NCBI GenBank assembly: GCA_030432975.1
Contig: JAUILS010000007.1
Span: 1 to 38,449 of the forward strand
Direction: 5' to 3'
DNA from: Actinomycetes bacterium
GTDB lineage: Bacteria > Actinomycetota > Actinomycetes > Propionibacteriales > Nocardioidaceae
DNA: 38,449 bases
The translations under genes were made by a program, and so were the position numbers. Of this stretch, positions 21,706 through 30,161 are shown in pieces. The notes under the pieces were generated by a model that was given only the letters and a program-made list of their open reading frames with translations, was not told the DNA's origin and ran no database searches. Each line of letters starts with the position of its first letter. Positions within the stretch are counted from its first letter, which is position 1.

Positions 21706-24513
21706 TCAGTCCAGCGACGAGTAGGCCACGACCCCGCGGCGCAGCGCGGCGACGGTGTCGCGGGCGGTGCGCCGGAGCGGGGAGTCGCCTGCTGCGTCGG
21801 CCACCTGGCCGGCGAGGTCGACCAGCTGCTTGACCCAGCGCACGAAGTCGCCGGCCGCCAGGTCGGTGCCGAGCAGCACGTCGTCGAGGTCGTCACCCAA
21901 CGCCCAGCGCCAGGCGGCCCACGCGAAGCCGGGATCGGGCTCGCGGAGGAACTCCAGGTGGTGCTCGCGCTCGACCTCCGCGAGGTCGCGCCACAGCCGG
22001 ACCATCTCCTCCATCACCGGACGGGTCCGCCCGCCGGGCCACCGGGGGCTGGCGTCGTCGGTGCGTCGCGCTTCGAAGACCAGCAGCGACAGCACCGCCG
22101 CGAGCTCCGCCGGGTCGAGGCCGCGCCACAGGTCGTGCCGGATCGACTCGGCGGCGAGCAGGTCCATGTCGGAGTAGAGGCGCATCAGGTGCCGGCCCCG
22201 GTCGGTCACCTTCTCGGCGCCGTCGCTGAGGTAGCCGAGACCGGTGAGCACGTCGCAGACCCGGTCGAAGGTGCGGGCCACGGTGTTGGTGCGTCGCTCC
22301 ACCCGGCGCTCGAGGGTCGCCGCGTCGCGGGAGAGCTTGAACCACCGGTCGGCCCACCGCGCGTGGTCCTCGCGGTCGGGGCAGCCGTGACACGGGTGCG
22401 CCTTCAGCTCGGCTCGCAGGTCGGCGATCTGCGCCTCGGTAGCCGCGTCGAGGCCCCCGCCGCCGCGCCGGCGACGGCGCCCGTCCGGCGGCTCGAGGTG
22501 ACGGGTGCGCTCGCGCAGGGCGGAGGCGAGGTCGCGTCGCGACTGCGGGTTGCGGCCGTTGAAGCTCTTGGGCACCCGCATCCGCAGCTGGGCGCTCACC
22601 GGGCGGTCGAAGTCGGGCAGTGCCAGCCGCCGGGCCTGCCGCTCGACGGTGAGCACCGAGGGGCGGGGCTCGTGGCCGGCGAGGCCCGGGTCGATCACCA
22701 CCGCCCAGCCCGCGAACCGGCCCGAGGGCACGTGGATGACGTCGCCGGGCTTCAGCGCCTCCAGCGAGTCGCGGATCTCGTCGCGGGCGTCGGCCTTGCG
22801 GGCCTTGGCGGCGCCCTTCTCCACCTCGGAGATCCGCCGCCGGAGCCGCGCGTACTCCAGGAAGTCGCCGCGGTCGCACGCGGCGGCGTCGGCGTAGCCG
22901 TCGAGAGCCTCGTGGGCCTTGCGGAGCTGGCGGGCCAGCCCCACGACCGCCTTGTCGGCCTGGAACTGCGCGAACGACGCCTCCAGCAGCTCGCGGGCGC
23001 GGGCCCGGCCGAACTGGTGCACCAGGTTGACGGCCATGTTGTACGACGGCCGGAACGACGACCGCAGCGGGTAGGTGCGCGTCGACGCGAGCCCCGCCAG
23101 CTCGCGGGGGTCCATCCCCGGCTGCCAGAGCACGACGGCGTGCCCCTCGACATCGAGGCCGCGCCGCCCGGCCCGCCCGGTGAGCTGGGTGTACTCCCCC
23201 GCCGTGATGTCGGCGTGCGTCTCGCCGTTGAACTTGGTGAGCTTCTCGAGCACCACCGTGCGGGCCGGCATGTTGATGCCGAGCGCGAGCGTCTCGGTCG
23301 CGAACACGGCCTTGACCAGCCCCCGCACGAACAGCTCCTCCACCACCTGCTTGAAGGTCGGCAGCAGTCCGGCATGGTGCGCGGCGACGCCGCGGGTGAG
23401 CCCGTCGACGAAGTCGTGGTAGCCCAGCGCGCCGAGGTCGTCGTCGTCGAGGTGGCGGCACTCCGACTCCACGAAGGCGAAGATCTCGTCGCGCTCCTCG
23501 GGGGTGGTGAGCCGCACGTTGGCGTCGAGACACTGCTTGACCGCGGCGTCGCAGCCCGCCCTGCTGAAGATGAAGACGATGGCGGGCAGCAGTCCGTCCC
23601 GCTCCAGCCGCTCCAGCACCTCGACCCGGCCCGGGATCCAGACCCGGCGGCCGTTGCCCACGCTGCGGGGGTTCTTCGAGGAGCCGGGCCGGCCCTTGCG
23701 CGGGGAGCGGCGGTCGCGCATCAACCGGCTGCTGGCCCAGTCGTCGCGCGCCACCCGGACCAGCTGGTCGTTGACCGGGGCCCCCTCGCGCACGAAGCCG
23801 GCCGAGGCGTCGACGTCGGAGGAGGCGAACAGGTCATAGATCCGTCGCCCCACCATCACGTGCTGGAACAGCGGCACCGGCCGCCGTTCCTCCACGATCG
23901 TGGCGGTCTCGCCGCGCACGGTCTCCAGCCACTCGCCGAACTCCTCGGCGTTGCTGACCGTCGCCGACAGCGAGACCACGCTGACCGACTCGGGGAGGTG
24001 GATGATGACCTCCTCCCAGACCGCCCCGCGCAGCCGGTCGGCGAGATAGTGCACCTCGTCCATCACCACGAACCCGAGGCCGAGCAGCGTCCGCGAGCCG
24101 GCGTAGAGCATGTTGCGCAGGACCTCAGTGGTCATGACCACCACCGGCGCCTCGCCGTTGACGGTGTTGTCGCCGGTCAGCAGGCCGACCCGGTCGGCGC
24201 CGTAGGCCGCCACCAGGTCGTGGTACTTCTGGTTCGACAGCGCCTTGATCGGCGTGGTGTAGAAGCACTTCCGGCCCGTGGCGAGCGCGAGGTGCACCGC
24301 GAACTCGCCGACGACGGTCTTGCCGGAGCCGGTCGGGGCGGCGACCAGCACCCCCCGGCCCTCCTCGATCTCGCGGCAGGCGCGGAGCTGGAACTCGTCG
24401 AGCGGGAAGGGGTAGCGGCCGGTGAACTCGTGCAGCAGCGGGTGGGCCCGCGCGGTGCGCATCCGCGCGTAGCCCTCGGCCGGGCTGGCCGGCTGCTCGG
24501 TGTGGTCGGTCAT
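21706..24513 (-). CDS. helY: Ski2-like DEVH-box RNA helicase
   Basis: A 935-residue ATP-dependent helicase of the Ski2/Mtr4 branch, equivalent to mycobacterial HelY and likely acting on RNA. Walker A AAPTGSGKT is at 58-66, the DEVH box at 152-155, and LSATVSN with the SAT motif at 183-185. The second RecA domain has MPARTVVLEKLTKFNG and the motif VI region QLTGRAGRRGLD. A cysteine-containing insertion (HPCHGCPDREDH) and the C-terminal DSHCT helical domain follow, with GDVIHVPSG and GLGYLSDG. Length is typical. It lies 10 bases downstream of the lipid kinase gene on the same strand and is probably co-transcribed. Confidence 0.94.
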   Translation of the reverse strand: MTDHTEQPASPAEGYARMRTARAHPLLHEFTGRYPFPLDEFQLRACREIEEGRGVLVAAPTGSGKTVVGEFAVHLALATGRKCFYTTPIKALSNQKYHDLVAAYGADRVGLLTGDNTVNGEAPVVVMTTEVLRNMLYAGSRTLLGLGFVVMDEVHYLADRLRGAVWEEVIIHLPESVSVVSLSATVSNAEEFGEWLETVRGETATIVEERRPVPLFQHVMVGRRIYDLFASSDVDASAGFVREGAPVNDQLVRVARDDWASSRLMRDRRSPRKGRPGSSKNPRSVGNGRRVWIPGRVEVLERLERDGLLPAIVFIFSRAGCDAAVKQCLDANVRLTTPEERDEIFAFVESECRHLDDDDLGALGYHDFVDGLTRGVAAHHAGLLPTFKQVVEELFVRGLVKAVFATETLALGINMPARTVVLEKLTKFNGETHADITAGEYTQLTGRAGRRGLDVEGHAVVLWQPGMDPRELAGLASTRTYPLRSSFRPSYNMAVNLVHQFGRARARELLEASFAQFQADKAVVGLARQLRKAHEALDGYADAAACDRGDFLEYARLRRRISEVEKGAAKARKADARDEIRDSLEALKPGDVIHVPSGRFAGWAVVIDPGLAGHEPRPSVLTVERQARRLALPDFDRPVSAQLRMRVPKSFNGRNPQSRRDLASALRERTRHLEPPDGRRRRRGGGGLDAATEAQIADLRAELKAHPCHGCPDREDHARWADRWFKLSRDAATLERRVERRTNTVARTFDRVCDVLTGLGYLSDGAEKVTDRGRHLMRLYSDMDLLAAESIRHDLWRGLDPAELAAVLSLLVFEARRTDDASPRWPGGRTRPVMEEMVRLWRDLAEVEREHHLEFLREPDPGFAWAAWRWALGDDLDDVLLGTDLAAGDFVRWVKQLVDLAGQVADAAGDSPLRRTARDTVAALRRGVVAYSSLD

Positions 24514-24523
24514 CGCACGCGCC

Positions 24524-25402
24524 TCACGCGAGCACCGTCAGGGCACCGGGGGCGCACTCGACCGTGAGCGGCAGCGCGCCGAACCGCTCCCCGTCGGCGT
24601 AGGACACGATCCCGGGCGCGGCCAGCGTCACCCGGTGCACCCGGTGTCGTTCGTACTGCGGGTGTGAGGTGTGGGTGCCCTTGAACAGCTTGGGGTACGT
24701 CGTGACGAGCCCCGCCTTGCTCATCGGCTTGATCAGCACCACGTCGAGCAGCCCGTCGTCCAGCTCGGCCCCCTCGGTGATCCGCAGCCCGCCTCCGAAG
24801 GACGGGCCGTTGCCGACCGCGACCAGCATCGCGTCGAGGTGACGCGTCTCGCCGTCGAGGTCGAGGGTGTAGGGCAACGGCCGGAAGGTGCGCAGCTCGG
24901 CGAGCGTCGCCAGGTTGTAGCGCATCTGGCCCCGGGGCCAGCTCATCCGGTTGGCCCGCTCGTTGACGATGGCGTCGAAGCCCGCGGCCAGCACGGTCAC
25001 GAAGTAGCGGTCGCCGCTGCGGGCGAGGTCGATGGTGCGGGTGCCCCCCGCGATCACCCGGTCGGCCGCCGCCGCGGGGTCGCGCCGAGGGATGTCGAGA
25101 TAGCGGGCGACGTCGTTGCCGGTGCCGGCCGGGATGACGCCCAGCCGGGTGGTGGTGCCGGCCACCGCCTGGGCGCCGAGGTGGCACATGCCGTCGCCGC
25201 CGACGACCACGAGGGCCTCCACCCCGTCGGCGACGGACCCGCGGGCCAGGTCGAGCGCCTCGTCGGCGTCGCGCCCGGCCAGGTTGCGGACGGTGAACCC
25301 GGCCGCGCGGAGGCGCGGCAGGGCGATGTCGCGCGCCCGAGCGCCACGGCCCTTGCCGGCGGTCGGGTTGGTGAGGAGCGCGATCTCGCGCGTGAACGGC
25401 AC
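24524..25402 (-). CDS. Diacylglycerol kinase-like lipid kinase
   Basis: A 292-residue enzyme of the DagK/YegS/sphingosine-kinase fold, phosphorylating a lipid alcohol with ATP at the membrane. It begins with TNPTAGKGRGA (nucleotide-loop region), then GGDGM at 68-72 and VIPAGTGNDVARYL, the signature motifs of the catalytic domain. The C-terminal beta-sandwich includes GPSFGGGLRITEGAELDDGLLDVV in parts, ending with a YADGE block. In actinobacteria homologues may recycle diacylglycerol or make phosphatidate. GTG 25402 follows TAGTCT by six bases. The preceding gene's stop codon lies within that hexamer. Confidence 0.9.
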   Translation of the reverse strand: MPFTREIALLTNPTAGKGRGARARDIALPRLRAAGFTVRNLAGRDADEALDLARGSVADGVEALVVVGGDGMCHLGAQAVAGTTTRLGVIPAGTGNDVARYLDIPRRDPAAAADRVIAGGTRTIDLARSGDRYFVTVLAAGFDAIVNERANRMSWPRGQMRYNLATLAELRTFRPLPYTLDLDGETRHLDAMLVAVGNGPSFGGGLRITEGAELDDGLLDVVLIKPMSKAGLVTTYPKLFKGTHTSHPQYERHRVHRVTLAAPGIVSYADGERFGALPLTVECAPGALTVLA

Positions 25403-25408
25403 GAGGCG

Positions 25409-25414
25409 AGACTA
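25409..25414 (-). promoter_or_regulatory. -10 hexamer TAGTCT made from the preceding stop codon
   Basis: TAGTCT, then CGCCTC, then GTG 25402. Its TAG (25412-25414) is the stop codon of the unknown gene coupled to tatC. Confidence 0.5.
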
Positions 25415-25810
25415 GCCGCCCGTGCGATCCCCCAGGCGCAGCAGCACGGCGTAGTGGTCGGGCGCCGCACCGACCGCCCTGGCCAGCCTCTCGATGGCGT
25501 CGAGCACCGTCTCGGCGGTGAAGTCGCGGCCGGGGACGGCCAGCGTCGGACGGCCCTCGTGCTCGACCAGGTGGACCTGACCGTGTCGCCACGCCTGGTG
25601 GCTGTGTCGGCGTGAGGCGTCGTCGGCGACGGGGGTGGGATAGGCCTCGTCGACGGCCAGCAGGTCGCACGGCACCGACTGCTCGCCGTCGGTGAGCCGC
25701 CCGTGGACCAGCGCGCTGCCCGCGATGGCCCCCTGGGGCTCCCAGGTGACGTCGCCCTCGCCCAGCCAGGCGGGGAGGTCGAACGGGTCGAGGTCGGCGA
25801 GGTCGCTCAC
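25412..25810 (-). CDS. Hypothetical protein translationally coupled to tatC
   Basis: A 132-residue acidic protein not recognised as a named family. It begins MSDLADLDPFDLPAWLGEGD and ends DHYAVLLRLGDRTGG. It has no signal peptide or membrane helix. The middle is a beta-rich stretch (ALVHGRLTDGEQ, CDLLAVDEAYPTPVAD) with HSHQAWRHGQVHL, followed by a C-terminal helix (AETVLDAIERLARAVG). GTG 25810 overlaps the tatC TGA as GTGA, so it is made with TatC and might support Sec-independent export, but the link is only positional. The longer frame back to 26014 overlaps tatC and is rejected. Confidence 0.8.
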   Translation of the reverse strand: MSDLADLDPFDLPAWLGEGDVTWEPQGAIAGSALVHGRLTDGEQSVPCDLLAVDEAYPTPVADDASRRHSHQAWRHGQVHLVEHEGRPTLAVPGRDFTAETVLDAIERLARAVGAAPDHYAVLLRLGDRTGG

Positions 25811-26634
25811 GCCTGCGTGGCCCCTCCCAGGAGCTCGTCGCGGTCGCGAGCCCGGCGCCGGTCGTTGGCACGGGCGATCACCTCGCTGACGAAGAACAGC
25901 AGCACCATCGGGATCGCCATGAAGCACATGGTGAACGGGTCGGTGGACGGCGTGACGATGGCGGCGAAGACGAAGACCCCCAGGATGATCCAGGCGCGGT
26001 GCGCGCCCAGCCACGCGCCGGTGACGACACCGGCGAGGTTGAGCAGCACGATGAAGACGGGGATCTCGAAGGCGATGCCGAAGACCAGCAGGGTGCGGGA
26101 GAAGAAGGAGAGGTACTCCTGGAACTCCACCAGGTTGGTGAAGTTGTCGGGGGTGAACCCGATCAGCACCTCGAGCCCCTTGGGGAGGGTGAGGTAGCCG
26201 ACGACCACGCCGATGATGAACAGCGGGCCGGCGATCGAGGCGAACACCCGCGACCAGCGCCGCTCGTGGGGGTGCAGCCCCGGGAGGATGAACGCCCAGA
26301 TCTGGTAGAGCCAGTAGGGGCTGGTGAGCACCACGGCGGCGAGACCGCAGAGCTTGAAGTAGAGCAGGAACGGCCCGCCGGCCCCCGAGATCACTGCCTG
26401 GGTCACGCCGGTGCCGAGGGACTCCTGCGCCTGGAGGTAGGGGCCGGTGACGATCTCGAGGATCGGGTCGTAGAAGAACAGCGCCGCGACGAAGCTCAGC
26501 GTCATCGCCAGCGCGACCCGCATCAGCCTGCCGCGCAGCTCGCGGAGGTGGTCGGACAGGGCCATCCGACCGTCGGCACCCACCGGATGGACCGGCTTGC
26601 CGGAGAACAGGCGCAGCAGCCCGGTGCCGATCAC
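25807..26634 (-). CDS. tatC: Twin-arginine translocase subunit TatC
   Basis: A 275-residue polytopic membrane protein that recognises twin-arginine signal peptides of folded exported proteins. The cytoplasmic N-terminus carries ALSDHLRELRGRL, followed by six membrane helices. Conserved features include the FFYDPILEIVTGPYL first periplasmic region, LYQIWAFILPGLHPHERR between helices 2 and 3, the FGIAFEIPVF helix 4 with the functional Glu, and VTPSTDPFTMCFMAIP near helix 5. GTG 26634 starts 18 bases after the tatA stop. The next gene overlaps by four bases. Identification is firm. Confidence 0.96.
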   Translation of the reverse strand: MIGTGLLRLFSGKPVHPVGADGRMALSDHLRELRGRLMRVALAMTLSFVAALFFYDPILEIVTGPYLQAQESLGTGVTQAVISGAGGPFLLYFKLCGLAAVVLTSPYWLYQIWAFILPGLHPHERRWSRVFASIAGPLFIIGVVVGYLTLPKGLEVLIGFTPDNFTNLVEFQEYLSFFSRTLLVFGIAFEIPVFIVLLNLAGVVTGAWLGAHRAWIILGVFVFAAIVTPSTDPFTMCFMAIPMVLLFFVSEVIARANDRRRARDRDELLGGATQA

Positions 26635-26652
26635 GTCCGTCGTCGGGTCGGG

Positions 26653-26925
26653 TCAGGCGGTGGTGTCGTCGGGGCGCTGCTCGCGAGCGCGCTCCGTCTC
26701 AGCCTGGGCCTCGGCCCGCCGGGCCTCGATCTCCCGCTGCTCGGGCGTGGTCGTGTCGTCGTCGTCGCTGGTCAGGCCCTTCGTCTCGTCCTTGAAGATG
26801 CGCAGCGCCTGGCCGCTGCCGCGGGCCAGCTCGGGCAGCTTCTTGGCGCCGAACAGCAGCACGATCACCAAGACGATGACGATGAGCTCCCATCCCCCAG
26901 GGACGGCTACGAGCGGAGTGGTCAT
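26653..26925 (-). CDS. tatA: Twin-arginine translocase subunit TatA
   Basis: A 90-residue pore-forming Tat subunit: a short periplasmic end, one membrane helix at about 12-24 (WELIVIVLVIVLL), the hinge Phe25-Gly26 with GAKKLPELARGSGQ, then an amphipathic helix and an acidic, flexible tail. GGW replaces the polar residue often found before the TatA helix. Lacking TatB features, it may serve as TatA alone. GAGGAAACC precedes ATG 26925, and a TACCAT -10 lies 30 bases upstream, so unlike many neighbours it has a leader. It forms an operon with tatC. Confidence 0.95.
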   Translation of the reverse strand: MTTPLVAVPGGWELIVIVLVIVLLFGAKKLPELARGSGQALRIFKDETKGLTSDDDDTTTPEQREIEARRAEAQAETERAREQRPDDTTA

Positions 26926-26954
26926 GGTTTCCTCATCTCGGGTGTGTGCTGACC

Positions 26955-26977
26955 ATGGTACGGCGGCACTGGTGCCG
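26955..26977 (-). promoter_or_regulatory. tatA promoter with adjacent palindrome
   Basis: TACCAT at 26955-26960 is a -10 candidate. CGGCAC-TG-GTGCCG (26964-26977) is a perfect 6-bp-arm inverted repeat just upstream, which could be an operator or a weak terminator for pafC, whose stop is 27 bases away. Confidence 0.4.
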
Positions 26978-27004
26978 GGTCATGCGCGAGGCGTGTCGGC
27001 CCGG

Positions 27005-27994
27005 TCATGTGTACCACCTGAGCGCGTCCCGAGCGGCCTCGACGTGCGACGTCGCGAGCTCCGGCGGGTCGAGCACGCTGGCGTGCGGGGTGAGCCGCAG
27101 GAGGAAGCGCTCGAGCCAGCGCGGGTCGGCCACCCGCATGGTGACCTCCAGGACGCCCTTGGCGCGGCGGCGGACGGACTCCATGGGGTAGTAGTCGGGC
27201 ACCCAGCGCGCCTGGGGCTCCAGCCGGAGCCGCACCAGCCTGGTGTCGCCCGCGGGCAGCAGGAACCCGTCGCCGACCTGGCGCGGCGCGGCCGGCTCGG
27301 TCACCGGGGTCTCCAGCAGCTCGGCCCGGTGGATGCGGTCGAGCCGGAAGAGCCGCGGCGCCTCCGCGCTGTGACAGAAGGCGTCGAGGTAGTCGAAGCC
27401 GCCGGCCGCCACGAGCCCGCGCGGGTCGACGACCCGCTCGGACTCCTCGTCGCGGCTGGGGACGTAGTAGGTCAGCCGCAGCTGCCGCTGCCGGCGTACG
27501 GCGTCGGTGAGCGTGGCGCGCAGCTCGGCGTGGCGGTCGGTGGTGTCCCCCACGTCGATCCGGCCCGCCGTGTCACCCGCGGCCGCGGCCGCCTCCAGCT
27601 TGGCTAGCGCCCGGTCGACGACCTCGCGGGTCTCCTCGGAGGCCTCGCTGCGCAGCGCCCGCAGTGCCACGATCAGCGCACTCGCCTCGGTGGCGGTGAG
27701 TCGCAACGGGCGGGCGAGGTAGTCGGCGTTGGACACCCGGATGACGCCGTCGCCCTCGGGGTCCTCCAGCGCGTCGAGGTCGACGTCGATCAGGTCGTCG
27801 GGGAACCCGCCGGGGAGTCCGCACATCAGCAGCACCCGCAGGTCGCGCAGCAGCAGCGCCGGAGCCAGACCCAGCTCGCGGGCGGCCTCCTCGAGGTGCA
27901 CCTCGCCCCGCGAGTGGAGGTAGGGCACCAGGGTCAGCAGCCGCGCCACCTGCTCCTTGGCGCCGCTGGGCACCGCTCGTGACGGGGCGCTCAT
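27005..27994 (-). CDS. pafC: WYL-domain transcriptional regulator PafC
   Basis: A 329-residue partner of PafB. An N-terminal winged-helix region (VARLLTLVPYLHSRGEVHLEE... LGLAPALLLRDLRVLLMCG) is followed by a WYL domain at about 150-235 (LRLTYYVPSRDE, VDPRGLVAAGGFDYLDAF, RLFRLDRIHRAELL) and the WCX C-terminal extension with ARWVPDYYPME and VADPRWLERFLLRLTPHASVL. In mycobacteria the PafBC heterodimer activates the RecA/LexA-independent DNA-damage genes, with the WYL domain as sensor. ATG 27994 overlaps the pafB TGA as ATGA, consistent with equal amounts of both proteins. Confidence 0.93.
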   Translation of the reverse strand: MSAPSRAVPSGAKEQVARLLTLVPYLHSRGEVHLEEAARELGLAPALLLRDLRVLLMCGLPGGFPDDLIDVDLDALEDPEGDGVIRVSNADYLARPLRLTATEASALIVALRALRSEASEETREVVDRALAKLEAAAAAGDTAGRIDVGDTTDRHAELRATLTDAVRRQRQLRLTYYVPSRDEESERVVDPRGLVAAGGFDYLDAFCHSAEAPRLFRLDRIHRAELLETPVTEPAAPRQVGDGFLLPAGDTRLVRLRLEPQARWVPDYYPMESVRRRAKGVLEVTMRVADPRWLERFLLRLTPHASVLDPPELATSHVEAARDALRWYT

Positions 27995-28953
27995 CCGGCC
28001 GCCTCCACGGTCGCCCGCAGCCGGTCGACGACCTGGCTGCGCAGCCACGCGGGTCCCTCGACGTAGGCGTCGCCGGCGTAGGACAGCACCTCGTCGGCGA
28101 GGTCGCCGCGGCGCAGCACCAGGCGGTCCCAGCCGGAGGTCCCGTCGGGGCCGGTGACCCCGGGCTCGACCTGCTCGGCCTTGCGGCGCAGCCCGTGACC
28201 GGTGCCTTGCCGCACCAGGACGTGTGCCGGCTCGGTCAGCGGCGGCGGGGCGAGCCGTCGCGCGACCTCGCGGACGTCGGTGCCGGCCGGGACGTCGTAG
28301 GAGCCGGGCTCCCCGTCGGCCCGCGGCAGCCCCTCCACCCGCGAGAGCCGGAAGATGCGCTCGTCGCGTCGGTCGGTGTCGTAGCCGACGACGTACCACC
28401 GCCCGGAGTAGCGGACGACCCCCCACGGCTGGAGGTGGCGGGTGGCGACCGGGTTGGCCGCCCGGCGGTAGTCGAAGGCGACCGGGGTGCGCTCGAGCGT
28501 GGCCTCCCAGAAGACGTCGAAGGCCGGCTCGTCGGCCAGCAGCCGCGGCTGCACGAGGTCCAGCGCGGACTCGTCGACGGGGACGCCGGCCGCGGTCAGC
28601 TTGCGGACGGCGTCGGACGTCGCCTCCGCCAGCCGCGCGTGCTCCCAGACCTTGGCCGCCACGCCCAGCACCGCGGCCTCGTCGGCCTCCAGCGACACCT
28701 CGGGCAGCGCGAACTCGTCGGGACGGATGCGGTAGCCGGGCTCGTCGTCGAAGAAGGCGTCCATCTGACCGACCTCGATCGGGACGCCGAGGCTGCGCAG
28801 CTCCTCCTTGTCGCGCTCGAACATCTTCTCGAACGCGTCGGTCCCCTGGTCGGGGTAGAGGATCTCGCGGATCCGCTCCTTGGCCACGAACCGGCGCTGG
28901 ACGAGCAGCATGATGAGCAGGTTGAGCAGGCGCTCGCTCTTCTGCACGGGCAT
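27991..28953 (-). CDS. pafB: WYL-domain transcriptional regulator PafB
   Basis: A 320-residue regulator starting MPVQKSERLLNLLIMLLVQRR, the usual opening of PafB. It has a winged-helix DNA-binding domain (1-65) with FERDKEELRSLGVPI, a middle helical region, and a WYL domain near 140-215 (PVAFDYRRA, WGVVRYSGRWYVVGYD, RIFRLSRVEGL). The WCX extension ends the protein. It acts with PafC, whose start overlaps its stop. ATG 28953 has neither a good ribosome site nor a standard -10 at six bases; a CAGACT lies eight bases before it. It is 24 bases downstream of the FKBP gene and may be read from that transcript. Confidence 0.93.
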   Translation of the reverse strand: MPVQKSERLLNLLIMLLVQRRFVAKERIREILYPDQGTDAFEKMFERDKEELRSLGVPIEVGQMDAFFDDEPGYRIRPDEFALPEVSLEADEAAVLGVAAKVWEHARLAEATSDAVRKLTAAGVPVDESALDLVQPRLLADEPAFDVFWEATLERTPVAFDYRRAANPVATRHLQPWGVVRYSGRWYVVGYDTDRRDERIFRLSRVEGLPRADGEPGSYDVPAGTDVREVARRLAPPPLTEPAHVLVRQGTGHGLRRKAEQVEPGVTGPDGTSGWDRLVLRRGDLADEVLSYAGDAYVEGPAWLRSQVVDRLRATVEAAG

Positions 28954-28977
28954 GGCGGTCCAGTCTGCCGGGTCGGG

Positions 28978-29985
28978 TCAGGTGGCGGCCAGCACGTCCA
29001 CGACGAAGTACATCGTGTCGGTGCCCGCGATGCCGGCGTTCTCGTTGCCGCCCTCGCCGTAGCCGAGCTTGGGCGGGACCTGCACGATGACCCTGCTGCC
29101 GACCTTCACGCCGACCAGGCCCTGGTCCCAGCCCTTCACGACCTGGCCGCCGCCGAGGTCGAAGTCGAACGGCGTCCCGCGGGAGTAGGACTCGTCGAAC
29201 GGCTCCTCCGCCCCGGGGACCTGGCCGAGGTAGTTGACGTAGATGTGGTCGCCCTTCTTGGTGACCGGCCCGGTGCCCTGGATCAGCGTGGTGCGCTGGA
29301 ACTTGCCCGACGGGTCGGCCGCGCCGCTGAAGTCGAGGCCGGTCGGCTGGTCGTCGCCGACGATCGTGGGCGCCCAGGTGGCCCCGGCGCGCTCCGCACC
29401 GCTGGGGCCGTCGGGCAGCGCGCTGACCAGGTCGACCACGAAGACGACGCTGTCGGCGTTGCCGATGCCGAGCTGGGGGTTGCCCTCGGCGCCGAACGCC
29501 TTGTCGGGCGAGGAGATGACCAGCACCCGGGAGCCCATGGTCTCCCCGACGAGGCTCTCCTTGAGGGCCGGGATCAGCGGGTCGGAGAGGGTCAGCAGCT
29601 CCGGCTTGGCGTCGTAGGTGCTGTAGACCTGCTGCTCGGTGGCGCCGTTGCCGACCCAGAACTGGGCGAAGACACTGTCGCCCTCGCCGAGCTCCGCCCC
29701 CTTGCCGGGCGTGAGGGTCTTGCTGGCCAGGCCGGTCGCGTCGATCGCCTCGGAGAACTCGACGGTGGGCTCCTTGCCGGCGTCGCCGCTGACCTCCAGC
29801 GTGTCGAGCGCCGCGAGGTCCTCGGTCGACGGGGCCGCGTCGGAGGAGGCCGCCCCGCTCGACGCCGGAGCCGAGTCGGCGGTGGCCGTCTGGGGCTCGT
29901 CGGTGCTGTCTCCACACGCCGCGAGCCCGCCGAGCAGCGCGAGCGCGGCCACGGGCGTCAGAAGTCGGCGGGTACGTCGGGGCAT
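28978..29985 (-). CDS. FKBP-type peptidyl-prolyl isomerase lipoprotein
   Basis: A 335-residue exported lipoprotein. The signal peptide ends in a lipobox LAAC with the acylated Cys24, followed by a Ser/Asp/Glu-rich linker. Two FKBP folds follow: the first (about 75-190) is degenerate, with LVISSPDKAFGAEGNPQLGI; the second (about 220-335) is intact, with GDHIYVNYLG, FDSYSRGTPFDFDLG-like sequence, VVKGWDQGLVGVKVGSRVIV and PPKLGYGE. It probably assists folding of proteins outside the membrane. It sits between pafA and pafB, as in other actinobacteria. The ATG at 29985 has GAAGG seven bases upstream. The lipoprotein would be processed by Lgt, Lsp and the Lnt encoded here. Confidence 0.93.
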   Translation of the reverse strand: MPRRTRRLLTPVAALALLGGLAACGDSTDEPQTATADSAPASSGAASSDAAPSTEDLAALDTLEVSGDAGKEPTVEFSEAIDATGLASKTLTPGKGAELGEGDSVFAQFWVGNGATEQQVYSTYDAKPELLTLSDPLIPALKESLVGETMGSRVLVISSPDKAFGAEGNPQLGIGNADSVVFVVDLVSALPDGPSGAERAGATWAPTIVGDDQPTGLDFSGAADPSGKFQRTTLIQGTGPVTKKGDHIYVNYLGQVPGAEEPFDESYSRGTPFDFDLGGGQVVKGWDQGLVGVKVGSRVIVQVPPKLGYGEGGNENAGIAGTDTMYFVVDVLAAT

Positions 29986-30024
29986 GGGGCAACCTTCACA
30001 AGTCGTGGGGGAACGGGCTGGGCC

Positions 30025-30030
30025 ACCCTA
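30025..30030 (-). promoter_or_regulatory. -10 hexamer TAGGGT of the FKBP gene
   Basis: TAGGGT 39 bases before the ATG gives a transcript with a leader of about 30 bases and the GAAGG ribosome site. This contrasts with the leaderless neighbours. Confidence 0.4.
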
Positions 30031-30080
30031 TCCGGCCCACCTGAAGGTTCCCGGCAGCGCTCGGCCCGGTGCTCGCGGTG

Positions 30081-30161
30081 GCGGTGCGGGGGGGTCCACG
30101 GGGGGTGTCCCCCCGTGCGCTAGGCGGTGCGGGGGGTCCACGGGGGGTGTCCCCCCGTGCG
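30081..30161 (-). terminator. Tandem duplicated hairpins after pafA
   Basis: Two copies, 42 bases apart, of a unit containing CACGGGGGG-TGT-CCCCCCGTG, a perfect nine-base-pair stem with a three-base loop (30097-30117 and 30139-30159). The copies differ by one G in the flanking G-run. They begin three bases after the pafA stop. No T-tract follows either hairpin. Confidence 0.7.

Noticed and set aside
27979-30123. 714-codon plus-strand open frame across pafB, the FKBP gene and beyond
   Set aside because: It opposes clearly identified minus-strand genes, and its composition is that of a GC-rich shadow frame.
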